Positions 1-9,146 of a stretch of DNA of 64,000 nt are shown in pieces. Origin of the DNA: an uncultured Dokdonella sp. Its GTDB lineage: Bacteria; Pseudomonadota; Gammaproteobacteria; Xanthomonadales; Rhodanobacteraceae. The notes under the pieces were generated by a model, which was not told the origin of the DNA, did no database searches, and worked only from the letters and a program-made list of their open reading frames with translations. Every line of letters starts with the position of its first letter. Position 1 is the first letter of the stretch. The stretch is from contig CAKSZY010000013.1 in assembly GCA_934526015.1 (NCBI GenBank), forward strand, positions 4,642 through 68,641, written 5' to 3'. The position numbers and the translations under genes were made by a program.

Positions 1-879
1 CGCGCGCTGGCCGCGTCGGCCGTGCTGCTGTCGGCGTGTCTGGCGAGCGCGTCGGTCTGGGCTGCGAACCCGCAGCGCTGGCAGCTCAACATGACGCCCG
101 GCGTCACCCAGACCTCGGCCGACGTGCATTTCCTGCACATGGCGATCCTGTGGATCTGCGTGATCATCGGTGCGCTGGTCTTCACCGTGATGTTCGTCGC
201 CATCTTCCGCTTCCGCAAATCGAAGGGCGCGGTGCCGGCGAAGTGGAGCCACAGCATGAAGCTCGAGGTGACCTGGACGATCATCCCGGTGCTGATCCTC
301 ATCGCCAGCGCCTGGCCGGCGACGCGTGTCCTCGTCGACATGGCCGACACCACCGAATCGGAAATGACCGTCAAGATCACCGGCTACCAGTGGAAGTGGC
401 GCTACGAGTACGTCGACTACTTCGGCACGAATCCCGGCATCAACTTCCTTTCCAGCCTCGAGCAGCAGTCCAACCGCGTGCGCCAGCTGCGTTCCGGCCT
501 CGATCCGCACTCGGTCAAGGCGGGCGACTACTCGAGCTACCTGCTCGACGTCGACAAGCCGCTGGTGCTGCCGGTCGGCGTGAAGGTTCGTTTCGTCATC
601 ACCGCCGACGACGTCATCCATGCCTGGTGGGTGCCCGCGCTCGGCTGGAAGCAGGACGCCATTCCCGGAATCATCAACTCGACCTGGACCCGGGTCGACG
701 AGCCCGGCCTCTATCGCGGCCAGTGCGCCGAACTGTGCGGCAAGGACCACGGCTTCATGCCGATCGTCGTGCGCGCCGTGCCGAAGGCCGAATTCGAGCA
801 GTGGATGACCGAGCAGGCGCCTGCGCCCGCCGCGGCCACCGCTGCCACTCCCGCTCCGACGACGGCCCCGCAGGGCTGA
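1..879 (+). CDS. coxB: Cytochrome c oxidase subunit II (5' end outside the window)
   Basis: This is the CuA-bearing subunit of an aa3-type cytochrome c oxidase, which takes electrons from cytochrome c at the periplasmic face. The frame is open to the left edge and reads through the hydrophobic end of a signal peptide ([16 protein letters not shown]), so the true start lies upstream; the GTG at 22 is probably internal. Two membrane hairpin segments follow (about 125-205 and 265-335), then the cupredoxin domain. The CuA ligands are clear: H in DDVIHAWW and the [12 protein letters not shown] motif at about 724-765. The tail is Ala/Pro-rich with no cytochrome c domain. It lies 28 bases ahead of coxA. 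Confidence 0.97.
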   Translation, partial: RALAASAVLLSACLASASVWAANPQRWQLNMTPGVTQTSADVHFLHMAILWICVIIGALVFTVMFVAIFRFRKSKGAVPAKWSHSMKLEVTWTIIPVLILIASAWPATRVLVDMADTTESEMTVKITGYQWKWRYEYVDYFGTNPGINFLSSLEQQSNRVRQLRSGLDPHSVKAGDYSSYLLDVDKPLVLPVGVKVRFVITADDVIHAWWVPALGWKQDAIPGIINSTWTRVDEPGLYRGQCAELCGKDHGFMPIVVRAVPKAEFEQWMTEQAPAPAAATAATPAPTTAPQG

Positions 880-907
880 TCCAGACATCGCAATCGAGGT
901 TGAGGCC

Positions 908-2527
908 ATGGCCCACGCTGCCGTCCACGACGATCTTCACGACCACCACGCCGCGCCGAAGGGCTTCCTCGCGCGCTGGGTGTTCGCCACCAATCACAAG
1001 GACATCGGCACGATGTACCTGGTGTTCTCGCTGCTGATGTTCTTCGTCGGCGGCACGATGGCGATGATCGTCCGTGCGGAACTGTTCCAGCCGGGCATGC
1101 AGCTCATGGAGCCCGAGTTCTTCAACCAGATGACGACGATGCACGCGCTGATCATGATCTTCGGCGCGGTCATGCCGGCGTTCGTCGGCCTCGGCAACTG
1201 GATGATTCCGCTGCAGGTGGGCGCGCCCGACATGGCGCTGCCGCGCATGAACAACCTGTCGTTCTGGATCCTGCCGTTCGCCTTCCTGTTGCTGCTCTCG
1301 ACCCTGTTCATGCCGGGCGCGGGCCCGCAGGGCGGCTGGACGCTGTACCCGCCGCTGTCGATGCAGGGCGGCCACAGCGTCGCCTTCGTGATCTTCGCGA
1401 TCCACCTGATGGGCATCAGCTCGATCATGGGCGCGATCAACATCATCGCCACCATCCTCAACATGCGCGCGCCGGGCCTCGACCTGCTGAAGATGCCGAT
1501 CTTCGTGTGGTCGTGGCTGATCACCGCGTTCCTGCTGATCGCGGTCATGCCGGTGCTGGCCGGTGCGGTCACCATGCTGCTGACCGACAAGTACTTCGGC
1601 ACGAGCTTCTTCAACGCCGCCGGCGGCGGCGACCCGGTGATGTTCCAGCACATCTTCTGGTTCTTCGGGCATCCCGAGGTCTACATCATGATCCTGCCGG
1701 CGTTCGGCATCGTCTCGGAGATCATCCCGACCTTCGCGCGCAAGCCGCTGTTCGGTTACCAGGCGATGGTGTACGCGATCGCGGCGATCGCCTTCCTGTC
1801 GTTCATCGTCTGGGCGCACCACATGTTCACGGTCGGCATGCCGCTCGGCGGCGAGCTGTACTTCATGTACGCGACGATGCTGATCGCGATCCCGACCGGG
1901 GTGAAGGTGTTCAACTGGGTCACCACGATGTGGGAAGGCTCGATGACCTTCGAGACGCCGATGCTGTTCGCGCTGGCGTTCGTCGTGCTGTTCACCATCG
2001 GCGGGTTCTCCGGCCTCATGCTGGCGATCGTGCCGGCCGACTTCCAGTACCACGACACCTATTTCGTGGTCGCCCACTTCCACTACGTGCTGGTCACCGG
2101 CGCGGTGTTCGGCATCATGGCCGCCGTGTACTACTGGCTGCCGAAGTGGTGCGGCAACATGTACAGCGAGCGCTGGGGCAAGATCCATTTCTGGTCGAGC
2201 ACGATCTCGGTCAACGTGCTGTTCTTCCCGCAGCACTTCCTCGGCCTCGCCGGCATGCCGCGACGCATCCCCGACTACAACGTCGCCTTCGCCGACTTCA
2301 ACATGATCTCCTCGATCGGCGGCTTCTGGTTCGGCGCGAGCCAGCTGCTGTTCGCCGGCGTCATCATCCATGCCGTGTTCTTCTCGAAGCAGCGCGCGAC
2401 CCAGCAGGTCTGGGAAGGCGCACGCGGCCTCGAATGGACGGTGCCCTCGCCGGCGCCGCACCACACGTTCGAGACGCCGCCGGTCATCGACGACTCGATG
2501 CTCGCCCACGGCGACGTCAGTCATTGA
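908..2527 (+). CDS. coxA: Cytochrome c oxidase subunit I
   Basis: This is the catalytic heme-copper subunit of the aa3 oxidase, 539 residues with about 12 membrane helices, the usual length. Metal ligands seen in the sequence are H79 (TMHAL, low-spin heme), H255 and Y259 (GHPEVYI, CuB ligand and the cross-linked tyrosine), H304-H305 (AHHMF, CuB), H390 (heme a3) and H392 (heme a) in HFHYV. The GHPEVY motif places it in the A1 family of proton-pumping oxidases. The start follows a GAGGTTGAGG purine stretch. It is followed by 173 bases without a gene before ctaG. Confidence 0.98.
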   Translation: MAHAAVHDDLHDHHAAPKGFLARWVFATNHKDIGTMYLVFSLLMFFVGGTMAMIVRAELFQPGMQLMEPEFFNQMTTMHALIMIFGAVMPAFVGLGNWMIPLQVGAPDMALPRMNNLSFWILPFAFLLLLSTLFMPGAGPQGGWTLYPPLSMQGGHSVAFVIFAIHLMGISSIMGAINIIATILNMRAPGLDLLKMPIFVWSWLITAFLLIAVMPVLAGAVTMLLTDKYFGTSFFNAAGGGDPVMFQHIFWFFGHPEVYIMILPAFGIVSEIIPTFARKPLFGYQAMVYAIAAIAFLSFIVWAHHMFTVGMPLGGELYFMYATMLIAIPTGVKVFNWVTTMWEGSMTFETPMLFALAFVVLFTIGGFSGLMLAIVPADFQYHDTYFVVAHFHYVLVTGAVFGIMAAVYYWLPKWCGNMYSERWGKIHFWSSTISVNVLFFPQHFLGLAGMPRRIPDYNVAFADFNMISSIGGFWFGASQLLFAGVIIHAVFFSKQRATQQVWEGARGLEWTVPSPAPHHTFETPPVIDDSMLAHGDVSH

Positions 2528-2608
2528 GCCTGTGCGTTCGTCCATGAACGCCGAGATCGGCAGTGGTGCGCGACTCGGGTGTTCGTTCGCCGGGTCGTGA
2601 ATCTCCAA

Positions 2609-2626
2609 GCGGCCATCCCTGGCCGC
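2609..2626 (+). other. Hairpin between coxA and ctaG
   Basis: A perfect 7-bp stem (GCGGCCA / TGGCCGC) with a 4-base loop lies 83 bases after coxA. It has no T-run, so it is not a standard terminator. It may be an mRNA-stability or attenuation element that lowers expression of the assembly gene relative to the subunits. No convincing small gene was found in the 173-base gap. Confidence 0.35.
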
Positions 2627-2700
2627 ACTGCGGGAAAAGCGGAAGCAGGCTTTGTCGGTGTTTGCGAGCAGATTGAAAGATCGGAAGTACGGTTGAAGCG

Positions 2701-3300
2701 ATGAGCGAAGGGCAGGCACAAACGAAGCGGGGCGTGCGCGAACTCGCGAAGATCGCGGGTGGCGTCGTGCTGGCGTCGTTCCTGTTCGGCTTCGCGATGG
2801 TGCCGATCTACCGCATCGCCTGCGAGCAGGTGTTCGGCATCCGCATGGCCAACGCCGTCGTCGCGCCGGAGAAGGTCGCGGCGATGGATGTCGACCGTTC
2901 GCGCAAGGTCACCGTCGAGTTCGTCGCCGCGGTCAACAGCCGCCTGCCGTGGGCGTTCGCGCCCGAGGTTTCGCGCATCGAGGTGCATCCCGGCGAGCTG
3001 ACCGAAGCCTGGTTCGATGCCACCAACACGTCCGGCGAGGCCATCGTCGGCAACGCCGTGCCGAGCGTGGCGCCGAGCGCGGCCTCGCTCTACTTCAACA
3101 AGACCGAGTGCTTCTGCTTCACCGAGCAGAAGCTCGATGCCGGCGAATCGCGCCGCATGCCGGTGCGTTTCGTCGTCGATCCGCGCCTGCCGGAACACGT
3201 CAAGACGCTGACGCTGTCCTACATGTTCTTCGAAAACGAGGTTGCGACCCGGCGTCTCGCCGCGCGCACGATGTCCACGCCGATCCTGGCGCAACACTGA
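2701..3300 (+). CDS. ctaG: Cytochrome c oxidase assembly protein CtaG (Cox11)
   Basis: This copper chaperone delivers copper to the CuB site of subunit I. It has 199 residues: a short cytoplasmic N-terminus, one membrane helix at about residues 17-38, then a periplasmic immunoglobulin-like domain. The diagnostic copper-binding motif CFCF is present in NKTECFCFTEQ, as in Cox11 proteins. There is no strong ribosome site in front of the ATG; GGTTGAAGCG precedes it. It sits between coxA and coxC, the usual Cox11 position in proteobacteria. Confidence 0.96.
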   Translation: MSEGQAQTKRGVRELAKIAGGVVLASFLFGFAMVPIYRIACEQVFGIRMANAVVAPEKVAAMDVDRSRKVTVEFVAAVNSRLPWAFAPEVSRIEVHPGELTEAWFDATNTSGEAIVGNAVPSVAPSAASLYFNKTECFCFTEQKLDAGESRRMPVRFVVDPRLPEHVKTLTLSYMFFENEVATRRLAARTMSTPILAQH

Positions 3301-3331
3301 GCATACCAGCCAACATCCGGGGCCCACGTCC

Positions 3332-4204
3332 ATGGCGCATTCGAAAGAGATCTACTACGTCCCGCACGGCAGCATGTGGCCGATCGTGGCTGCCATCGGC
3401 ATGTTCCTCACCGTCATGGGTGCGGCGAACCTGATCAACGGCAGCGGCGGCCTGCTCGGCCAGCCGCTCATGTTCCTCGGCATCGCCGTGGTGATCTTCA
3501 TGTTCTTCGGCTGGTTCGGTTCGGTCATCCGCGAATCGGTCAGCGGCCTCTACAACCGCCAGGTCGACGTCTCCTTCCGCATGGGGATGATGTGGTTCAT
3601 CTTCTCCGAGGTGATGTTCTTCGGTGCCTTCTTCGGTGCGCTGTTCTACGCGCGGGCGCTGTCGGTGCCGTGGCTCGGCGGCGAAGGCCACGGCATCCTC
3701 ACCAACGAGTTCCTCTGGCAGGACTTCGCCCCGGCCTGGCCGACCAACGGTCCAGGCAACGTCGGCGGCACCTTCGAGACGATCCCGGCCTGGGGCATCC
3801 CGCTGCTCAACACCCTGCTGCTGCTGGCCTCGGGCGTGACCATCACGCTTGCCCACCATGCGCTGCGCGCCGGTCATCGGCGTGCGCTCGTGCTGTGGCT
3901 GGCGGCGACGATCGCGCTCGGCCTGGTCTTCCTCTACTACCAGGTGCACGAGTACGCCGAAGCCTACGGTCACCTCAACCTGACCCTCGGCAGCGGCATC
4001 TACGGTTCGACCTTCTTCATGCTGACCGGCTTCCACGGCATGCACGTCACGCTCGGCGTGATCATGCTGACGGTGATCCTGTTCCGCTGCCTGAAAGGTC
4101 ACTTCACCCGCGACGATCACTTCGGCTTCGAGGCGGTGGCCTGGTACTGGCACTTCGTCGACGTGGTCTGGCTCGGCCTGTTCATCTTCGTCTACGTCGT
4201 GTAA
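3332..4204 (+). CDS. coxC: Cytochrome c oxidase subunit III
   Basis: Subunit III of the aa3 oxidase stabilises the catalytic core and the proton uptake path. It is 290 residues with seven membrane helices and no metal site. The start is the ATG of MAHSKEIYYVPHG, 31 bases after ctaG; the longer in-frame stretch upstream overlaps ctaG and is not family sequence. Family sequences visible are FSEVMFFGAFF, YYQVHEYAEA, GFHGMHVTLG and the C-terminal YWHFVDVVWL. It ends 88 bases before the stop of a convergent small gene. Confidence 0.97.
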   Translation: MAHSKEIYYVPHGSMWPIVAAIGMFLTVMGAANLINGSGGLLGQPLMFLGIAVVIFMFFGWFGSVIRESVSGLYNRQVDVSFRMGMMWFIFSEVMFFGAFFGALFYARALSVPWLGGEGHGILTNEFLWQDFAPAWPTNGPGNVGGTFETIPAWGIPLLNTLLLLASGVTITLAHHALRAGHRRALVLWLAATIALGLVFLYYQVHEYAEAYGHLNLTLGSGIYGSTFFMLTGFHGMHVTLGVIMLTVILFRCLKGHFTRDDHFGFEAVAWYWHFVDVVWLGLFIFVYVV

Positions 4205-4292
4205 CGGCGGGAAAGCGGAGCCGGAACGGCGGGATCGCGAACGCGCCGGCCTGCGACGACTCCGCGCTTCCGGCAGCCGGTGCCGTGCGGTG

Positions 4293-4502
4293 TCAGCCGC
4301 CGACGCCGTGCGGCTGGATCACGCCGGTGGCGATGCCGATGAGGATCAGCACGATCAGCAGGACCGACAAGCCGATGCGGCGCGTCAGCGCCTTGACCGT
4401 GCGGTCGCTGCCGCCCTTGTCGGTCATCATGTAATAGAGGCCGGCGCCGAGGTTCCAGACGATGGCGACCAGGAACACGATGATGATGATCTTGCCGGTC
4501 AT
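4293..4502 (-). CDS. Twin-transmembrane small protein (DUF2909-like)
   Basis: A 69-residue protein made of two membrane helices (about residues 4-24 and 43-61) joined by a short charged loop MTDKGGSDRTVKALTRR. It resembles the DUF2909/twin-transmembrane proteins found in oxidase clusters of Xanthomonas relatives. It is read against the surrounding oxidase genes: it converges with coxC and diverges from SURF1, whose start lies 58 bases away. The conserved position suggests a role in oxidase assembly, but that is inference. Confidence 0.8.
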   Translation of the reverse strand: MTGKIIIIVFLVAIVWNLGAGLYYMMTDKGGSDRTVKALTRRIGLSVLLIVLILIGIATGVIQPHGVGG

Positions 4503-4559
4503 GGCGGGAGTCCGTTGCGGACACCAGTGTCCGTTCGAGCGCGCAGTATAAGCGTCGCC

Positions 4560-5291
4560 GTGGCCCGTCGCTGGAAATCGCCGTCGTGGTTCGCATGGGT
4601 GCTGCTTGCGGCCGGACTCGCCTCGTTCATCTTCCTCGGCTTCTGGCAGCTCGAGCGCGCGCGCGAGAAGGAAGACCTGCTCGCCGCCTTCGTGAGCGAA
4701 GCCGCGCAGACGCCGCAGACGCTGGCCGAGGCGCGGCGCATGCGCGACGCCGCCGGCTATCCGCACGTCCGCGTGCGGGGGCGCTACGACGCTGCGCATG
4801 CCTACCTGCTCGACGACCAGGTGCGCGACGGTCGCCAGGGCCTGTTTGCCTTTGCCGTGTTCGCGCCGGAGGAAGGCGGCCCGCTGCTGCTGGTCAATCG
4901 CGGTTTCCGCGTGCGTGCGCACGACGGCAAGCCGCCGTCGCTGCCGCCGCTGGAGACCGGCGGGATCGAACTGGCCGGCCTGTATGCGCCGCCGCCCGGC
5001 AGCGGCCTGCGCCTTGGCGGCAATGCCCTGCCGCGGCAGACGCAATGGCCGAAGTCGACGATCTACATCGACACCGCGGAAATCGCCGCCGACCTCGGTC
5101 GTGCGGTCGATCCGCATGTGCTGCTGCTCGATGCCGATCCGGCGTCGGGATTCATGCGCGACTGGACTCCGCAGATCCTGCCGCCGGAGCGACATGACGG
5201 CTATGCGCTGCAGTGGTTTTCCTTCGCCCTCGCGGCGATCTTCCTTTTCATCGCGCTGCACTGGCGGCGCGTGCAACCCGGGTCCGATTGA
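4560..5291 (+). CDS. SURF1 family oxidase assembly protein
   Basis: SURF1 (Shy1) proteins help insert heme a during assembly of aa3 oxidases. The product is 243 residues with the family's two terminal membrane helices: WFAWVLLAAGLASFIFLGFW at residues 9-28 and LQWFSFALAAIFLFIALHW near the end. The motif GFWQLERAREK after the first helix is typical, as is LLVNRGF in the middle. The start is taken as the GTG at 4560, since family proteins begin just before the first helix; an in-frame GTG at 4527 is the alternative. The stop overlaps the next start by one base (TGATG). Confidence 0.92.
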   Translation: MARRWKSPSWFAWVLLAAGLASFIFLGFWQLERAREKEDLLAAFVSEAAQTPQTLAEARRMRDAAGYPHVRVRGRYDAAHAYLLDDQVRDGRQGLFAFAVFAPEEGGPLLLVNRGFRVRAHDGKPPSLPPLETGGIELAGLYAPPPGSGLRLGGNALPRQTQWPKSTIYIDTAEIAADLGRAVDPHVLLLDADPASGFMRDWTPQILPPERHDGYALQWFSFALAAIFLFIALHWRRVQPGSD

Positions 5292-5839
5292 TGCAACCGC
5301 GCAACCGCAAACGTCTCCAGCTGATCCTCGTCGCCTCGTGCTTCTTCGTGCCGATGCTCGTCGCCGGCGTGCTCGTCGCCAGCGGCTGGGTGCCCGGCGC
5401 ACGCAGCCACGGCGAAGGCATCGTGCCGCAACGCAGCTTCGACGGCATCGCCGTCGAACTCGCCGACGGCACCCCGCTGAACTGGAAAGACCCCGACTGG
5501 CGCTGGATGGCCGTCGCCGTGCCGGGGCGGACCTGCGCCGAAGCCTGCCAGCGCCAGCTCGATTTCGTGCATCGCGCACACGTTTCGCTGAACCAGAATG
5601 CGATGCGCCTGCGCCTGCTCTACGTCGGCGAGCCGCCGGCCGGCGAGGCGGCGGCCACCCTGATGCAGCCGTGGTTGCTCGGCCGCGATGTCGGCGGGCG
5701 ACTCGCCGAGTGGGCGCCGGCGGTCGACGACGGCCTCGCGGTCGTCCTCGTCAAGCCCGACGGCACCGCATTGACCGTCTACCGCAACGGTTTCGACCCG
5801 AGCGGCCTGCGCAAGGACCTCGCCAAGGTGACCAAATGA
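5291..5839 (+). CDS. Sco-like membrane-anchored protein in the oxidase operon
   Basis: A 182-residue protein with an N-terminal membrane anchor (residues about 9-30) and a periplasmic domain. GRTCAEACQRQL carries a C-x3-C pair in the position of the copper-binding CxxxC of Sco1/SenC thioredoxin-fold proteins, followed by helix and strand patterns similar to that fold. Its position, overlapping SURF1 by one base and ctaA by four, supports a role in copper or thiol handling during oxidase assembly. A histidine equivalent to the third Sco copper ligand is not obvious. The function is inferred from context plus the motif. Confidence 0.7.
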   Translation: MQPRNRKRLQLILVASCFFVPMLVAGVLVASGWVPGARSHGEGIVPQRSFDGIAVELADGTPLNWKDPDWRWMAVAVPGRTCAEACQRQLDFVHRAHVSLNQNAMRLRLLYVGEPPAGEAAATLMQPWLLGRDVGGRLAEWAPAVDDGLAVVLVKPDGTALTVYRNGFDPSGLRKDLAKVTK

Positions 5840-6978
5840 TTCCTTCGCCGTCGCCGTGGCCGGCACGACTGGCCTGTCTCGCCGCTGCGCTTGCGCTGTG
5901 CGTCAGCGTGTTCGGCGCCTTCGTGCGCCTTTCGCACGCGGGGCTTTCCTGCCCGGATTGGCCGACCTGCTACGGCCAGGCCACCTGGCCCGGCCACGAA
6001 GGGGAAGTCGCCGCCGCCAACGCGAGCTTCGAGCGGCCGGTCGAGTCGCACAAGACCTGGCGCGAGCAGGGCCATCGCATGGTCGCCGGCACGCTCGGCC
6101 TGCTGATCCTCGCGGTCGCCATGGCCAGCGCCTGGCGCAGGCCGCGCGTGCTCGCCCTGGTGGCGATCGCGGCGGTCGCCGCCGCCGCCGGCGTGATCGC
6201 CTGGATGCGCGGCGAGGTGTTCGCCTCGGCGGCGTTGTCGGCCATCGCCCTGTCGGCACCGCTGCTCGGAGCCATCCTGCTCGATCGTCCGGCGGCGTGG
6301 CGGATCGGTGTCGCCGTGTTCGCGGTGGTCATCCTGCAGGCCATGCTCGGCATGTGGACGGTGACCTGGTTGCTGAAGCCGGTCGTCGTCATGGGCCACC
6401 TGCTCGGCGGACTGACCACGTTCGGCCTGCTCGCGTACGTTGCCCTGCGCTGGTCCGGTGTCGGTGCGGACGATGCCGGCAGGGCGCCGCTGCGTCCGTG
6501 GATCGTGCTCGCCCTCGTCGTGCTCGGCCTGCAGATCGCGCTCGGCGGATGGACCAGCGCGAACTATGCCGCGCTCGCCTGCGGCAACACCTTCCCGACC
6601 TGCCTCGGCCAGTGGTGGCCGGCCACCGATTTCCGCGAAGGCTTCGTGCTCTGGCGCGGCATCGGCGTCGATTACGAAGGCGGCGTGCTCGACGGTCCGG
6701 CGCGCGCGGCGATCCAGCTCGCCCACCGCATCGGCGCGCTGCTGACCTTCCTCTACGTCGGCTGGCTGAGCGGCCGCCTCGTGCGTGCCGGCCTGCGCGG
6801 CATCGGTCGCGTGCTCGGCGCCCTGCTGCTCGTGCAGGTCGCGCTCGGCATCGCCAACGTTGTGCTGTGGCTGCCGCTGGCGGTTGCCACCGCGCATGTC
6901 CTCGTCGCCCTGCTGCTGCTGTTCGTGCTGATCCTCGCCCTGGCGCGCACGCAGCCGCGCGTGACGGTCGTGACTTGA
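5836..6978 (+). CDS. ctaA: Heme A synthase (COX15/CtaA)
   Basis: Converts heme O to heme A by oxidising its methyl group, for the aa3 oxidase. It is 380 residues with eight predicted membrane helices in two similar halves. Conserved pieces are [19 protein letters not shown] near the N-terminus, the histidine in [35 protein letters not shown] with FPTC, and the second-half IQLAHRIGA. The ATG overlaps the preceding stop (ATGA), which shows translational coupling. ctaB follows 49 bases later. Confidence 0.95.
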   Translation: MIPSPSPWPARLACLAAALALCVSVFGAFVRLSHAGLSCPDWPTCYGQATWPGHEGEVAAANASFERPVESHKTWREQGHRMVAGTLGLLILAVAMASAWRRPRVLALVAIAAVAAAAGVIAWMRGEVFASAALSAIALSAPLLGAILLDRPAAWRIGVAVFAVVILQAMLGMWTVTWLLKPVVVMGHLLGGLTTFGLLAYVALRWSGVGADDAGRAPLRPWIVLALVVLGLQIALGGWTSANYAALACGNTFPTCLGQWWPATDFREGFVLWRGIGVDYEGGVLDGPARAAIQLAHRIGALLTFLYVGWLSGRLVRAGLRGIGRVLGALLLVQVALGIANVVLWLPLAVATAHVLVALLLLFVLILALARTQPRVTVVT

Positions 6979-7027
6979 CCGGCGCGATGGGGCAGCCAAC
7001 ACTCCACGCCCTTGCAGCGGCACGTCC

Positions 7028-7939
7028 ATGACTTCCCTCGCCAGCCAGTACCTCGAACTGACCAAGCCGCGCGTGGTCGCCCTGATCGTGTTCACCGCGA
7101 TCATCGGCATGTTCCTTGCCGTGCCGGGCTGGCCGCCGTTGCGGCAGTCGGTGTTCGGATTCATCGGCATCTGGCTGGCCGCGGCCTCGGCGGCGGCGAT
7201 CAACCACCTGATCGACCAGCGCATCGACCGCCTGATGGCGCGCACCTCGCACCGGCCGCTGCCGACCGGCAGCCTCACGCCGACCCAGGTGCTGACCTTC
7301 GCGATCGCGCTCGGAACGCTGTCGATGGCGATCCTGATCGCGCTGGTCAATCCGCTGACCGCCGTGCTGACCTTCGCTTCGCTGATCGGCTACGCGATCA
7401 TCTACACCGCCTTCCTCAAGCGCGCGACGCCGCAGAACATCGTCATCGGCGGCGCCGCCGGGGCCGCGCCGCCGCTGCTCGGCTGGGTCGCGGTCACCGG
7501 CGAGGTGCATCCCTACGCCCTGCTGCTGTTCCTCATCATCTTCGTATGGACGCCGCCGCACTTCTGGGCGCTGGCGATCTTCCGCCGCGACGACTATTCG
7601 CGCGCGCAGGTGCCGATGCTGCCGGTGACGCATGGGGTGACCTACACGCGCTGGCACGTGCTGGCGTACACGATCCTGCTCGTCATCGTCACCGTGTTGC
7701 CGTACCTGACCGGCATGAGCGGCCTGTTCTACCTCGGCGGCGCGCTCGTGCTCGGCGCCGGTTTCCTCTGGTACGCCGTGCGCCTGCTCAACCCGCCCGA
7801 CGACTGGTTCGCCATGAAGGTGTTCAACTACTCGATCGTCTACCTGATGGCCTTGTTCGCCTTCCTGCTGGCCGACCACTACCTGATGCCGCAGGCCTTC
7901 GCGCCGGTGCCGGCGATCCGTTTCGATCCGGTCGGCTGA
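7028..7939 (+). CDS. ctaB: Protoheme IX farnesyltransferase (heme O synthase)
   Basis: Transfers a farnesyl group to heme B to make heme O, the substrate of CtaA. It is a 303-residue polytopic UbiA-superfamily protein. The first Asp-rich motif is NxxxDxxxDxxxxRT (residues about 60-75), and the second conserved region reads [17 protein letters not shown]. It closes the oxidase assembly cluster; a hairpin follows it. Confidence 0.96.
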   Translation: MTSLASQYLELTKPRVVALIVFTAIIGMFLAVPGWPPLRQSVFGFIGIWLAAASAAAINHLIDQRIDRLMARTSHRPLPTGSLTPTQVLTFAIALGTLSMAILIALVNPLTAVLTFASLIGYAIIYTAFLKRATPQNIVIGGAAGAAPPLLGWVAVTGEVHPYALLLFLIIFVWTPPHFWALAIFRRDDYSRAQVPMLPVTHGVTYTRWHVLAYTILLVIVTVLPYLTGMSGLFYLGGALVLGAGFLWYAVRLLNPPDDWFAMKVFNYSIVYLMALFAFLLADHYLMPQAFAPVPAIRFDPVG

Positions 7940-7948
7940 CGGAACGGC

Positions 7949-7966
7949 AGCGGAGCGGGCTCCGCT
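7949..7966 (+). terminator. Hairpin after ctaB
   Basis: A perfect 7-bp stem AGCGGAG / CTCCGCT with loop CGGG begins 10 bases after ctaB. Only CCACAAAAA follows on the + strand, so the T-run is missing in the reading direction. It marks the end of the oxidase cluster and may act as a weak terminator or mRNA 3'-end stabiliser. Confidence 0.45.
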
Positions 7967-8035
7967 CCACAAAAAGCCGTGAATCGTGCGTGCTTTTGCA
8001 GAGCCGGGCTTGCCCGGCCGAAGCCTCTGGATCCG

Positions 8036-9004
8036 TCACCGATCGATCGGTTCCGCGTGCGACCAGTGCTGTGCAAGCACCGCGCAGGCGACCAGCTGCA
8101 GCGGATGGAACAGCATGATCGGCAGCAGGATCACGCCGATCACCGGATCGCCGGCGAACAGCACGCCGGCGATCGGCACGCCGCTGGCCAAGCTCTTCTT
8201 CGAGCCGCAGAACACCAGCGCGATGGTGTCGGCACGGTCGAAGCCGCACACGCGGCCGGCGAAGCGCGTCGCCAGCAGCACGATCGCCAGCAGCGCGATC
8301 GCCAGCGCGCCGACCGCGACCAGCGAGGCCGGCGGCACGCGCTGCCAGAGTCCTTCGACCACCGAGGCACTGAAGGCGACATAGACCACCAGCAGCACGG
8401 TGCCGCGATCGGTGATCGACAGCAGGCGTCGCCGGCGTTCGACGAAACCGGCCAGCCACGGCCGCAGCGCATGGCCGAGCAAGAACGGCGCGAACAGCAG
8501 CAGGGCGATCTTGCCGATCGCTTCCAGCGGCGAGGCCGGGCCGCCGTGGGTGGCCACCATCAGCGAGACCAGCAGCGGCGTCAGGAACACGCCGAGCAGG
8601 TTCGACAGCGAGGCACTGCACACCGCCGCAGCGACGTTGCCGTGCGCGATCGAGGTGAAGGCGATCGACGACTGCACGGTCGAGGGCAGGGCGCACAGGA
8701 ACAGCACGCCGATTACGAGCTCCGGCGTCAGCCACGGCCGCGCCAGCGGCAACAGGGCAAAGCCGAGCAGCGGAAACAGCACGAAGGTGCAGGCCAGCAC
8801 GGTCAGGTGCAGGCGCCAGTGCGCCATCCCGGCAACGATCGCCTCGCGCGGCAGGCGCGCCCCGTAGAGGAAGAACAGCAGGGCGATGCCGGCATTCGTG
8901 ACCAGCCCGGCCACCACCGCCGCGTCGCCACGCACCGGCAGCAGGCTGGCCAGCACGACCGAGGCGACAAGGGCGAACAGGTAGGGGTCGATCAGCTTGC
9001 GCAA
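8036..9004 (-). CDS. Bile acid:sodium symporter family transporter (SBF-like)
   Basis: An integral membrane transporter of the bile acid/sodium symporter (BASS, SBF-like) family; the substrate cannot be told from sequence. It has 322 residues and about nine or ten helices. Family pieces include GIALLFFLYGARL, LCALPSTVQSSIAFTS and, near the C-terminus, FCGSKKSLASGVPIAGVLF. There is no ATG or GTG at the expected N-terminus: the best start is a TTG giving TTG-RKLIDPYLFALVAS. The longer open frame upstream runs through a dispersed repeat and is not protein-like. It is convergent with ctaB. Confidence 0.88.
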   Translation of the reverse strand: MRKLIDPYLFALVASVVLASLLPVRGDAAVVAGLVTNAGIALLFFLYGARLPREAIVAGMAHWRLHLTVLACTFVLFPLLGFALLPLARPWLTPELVIGVLFLCALPSTVQSSIAFTSIAHGNVAAAVCSASLSNLLGVFLTPLLVSLMVATHGGPASPLEAIGKIALLLFAPFLLGHALRPWLAGFVERRRRLLSITDRGTVLLVVYVAFSASVVEGLWQRVPPASLVAVGALAIALLAIVLLATRFAGRVCGFDRADTIALVFCGSKKSLASGVPIAGVLFAGDPVIGVILLPIMLFHPLQLVACAVLAQHWSHAEPIDR

Positions 9005-9038
9005 ACGGGGGTCCGGCCGGCCGAGACTCCGCTCGCAT

Positions 9039-9083
9039 TCCCTTCTTCTTCCGGGAGAAGGTGGCCCGGAGGGCCGGGTGAGG
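9039..9083. repeat. Dispersed repeat, TCCCTTC...GGAGAAGG...TGAGG type
   Basis: A short repeat with the skeleton TCCCTTC, CGGGAGAAGGTGG, CCGG, TGAGG lies between the transporter and the methyltransferase gene. A second copy with the same skeleton is at 63922-63973. Its inner part (CTTCCGGGAGAAGG) is partly self-complementary. Repeats of this kind are common between genes in Lysobacterales. Here it marks the edge of the restriction-modification island. Confidence 0.6.
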
Positions 9084-9146
9084 ATTCGAAGCTTGGCAGT
9101 GCGCGCATGGCGGATTGCGGGCCATGCTGGTGTGGGGCACAGCCGG

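Noticed and set aside
2543..2599. 18-codon open frame between coxA and ctaG
   Set aside because: Too short, with no hydrophobic segment and no ribosome-binding site.
755..2719. Long open frame (654 codons) on the minus strand across coxA
   Set aside because: It is antisense to a certain gene, with low-complexity Arg/His/Asp-rich translation, as expected from GC-rich codon bias.
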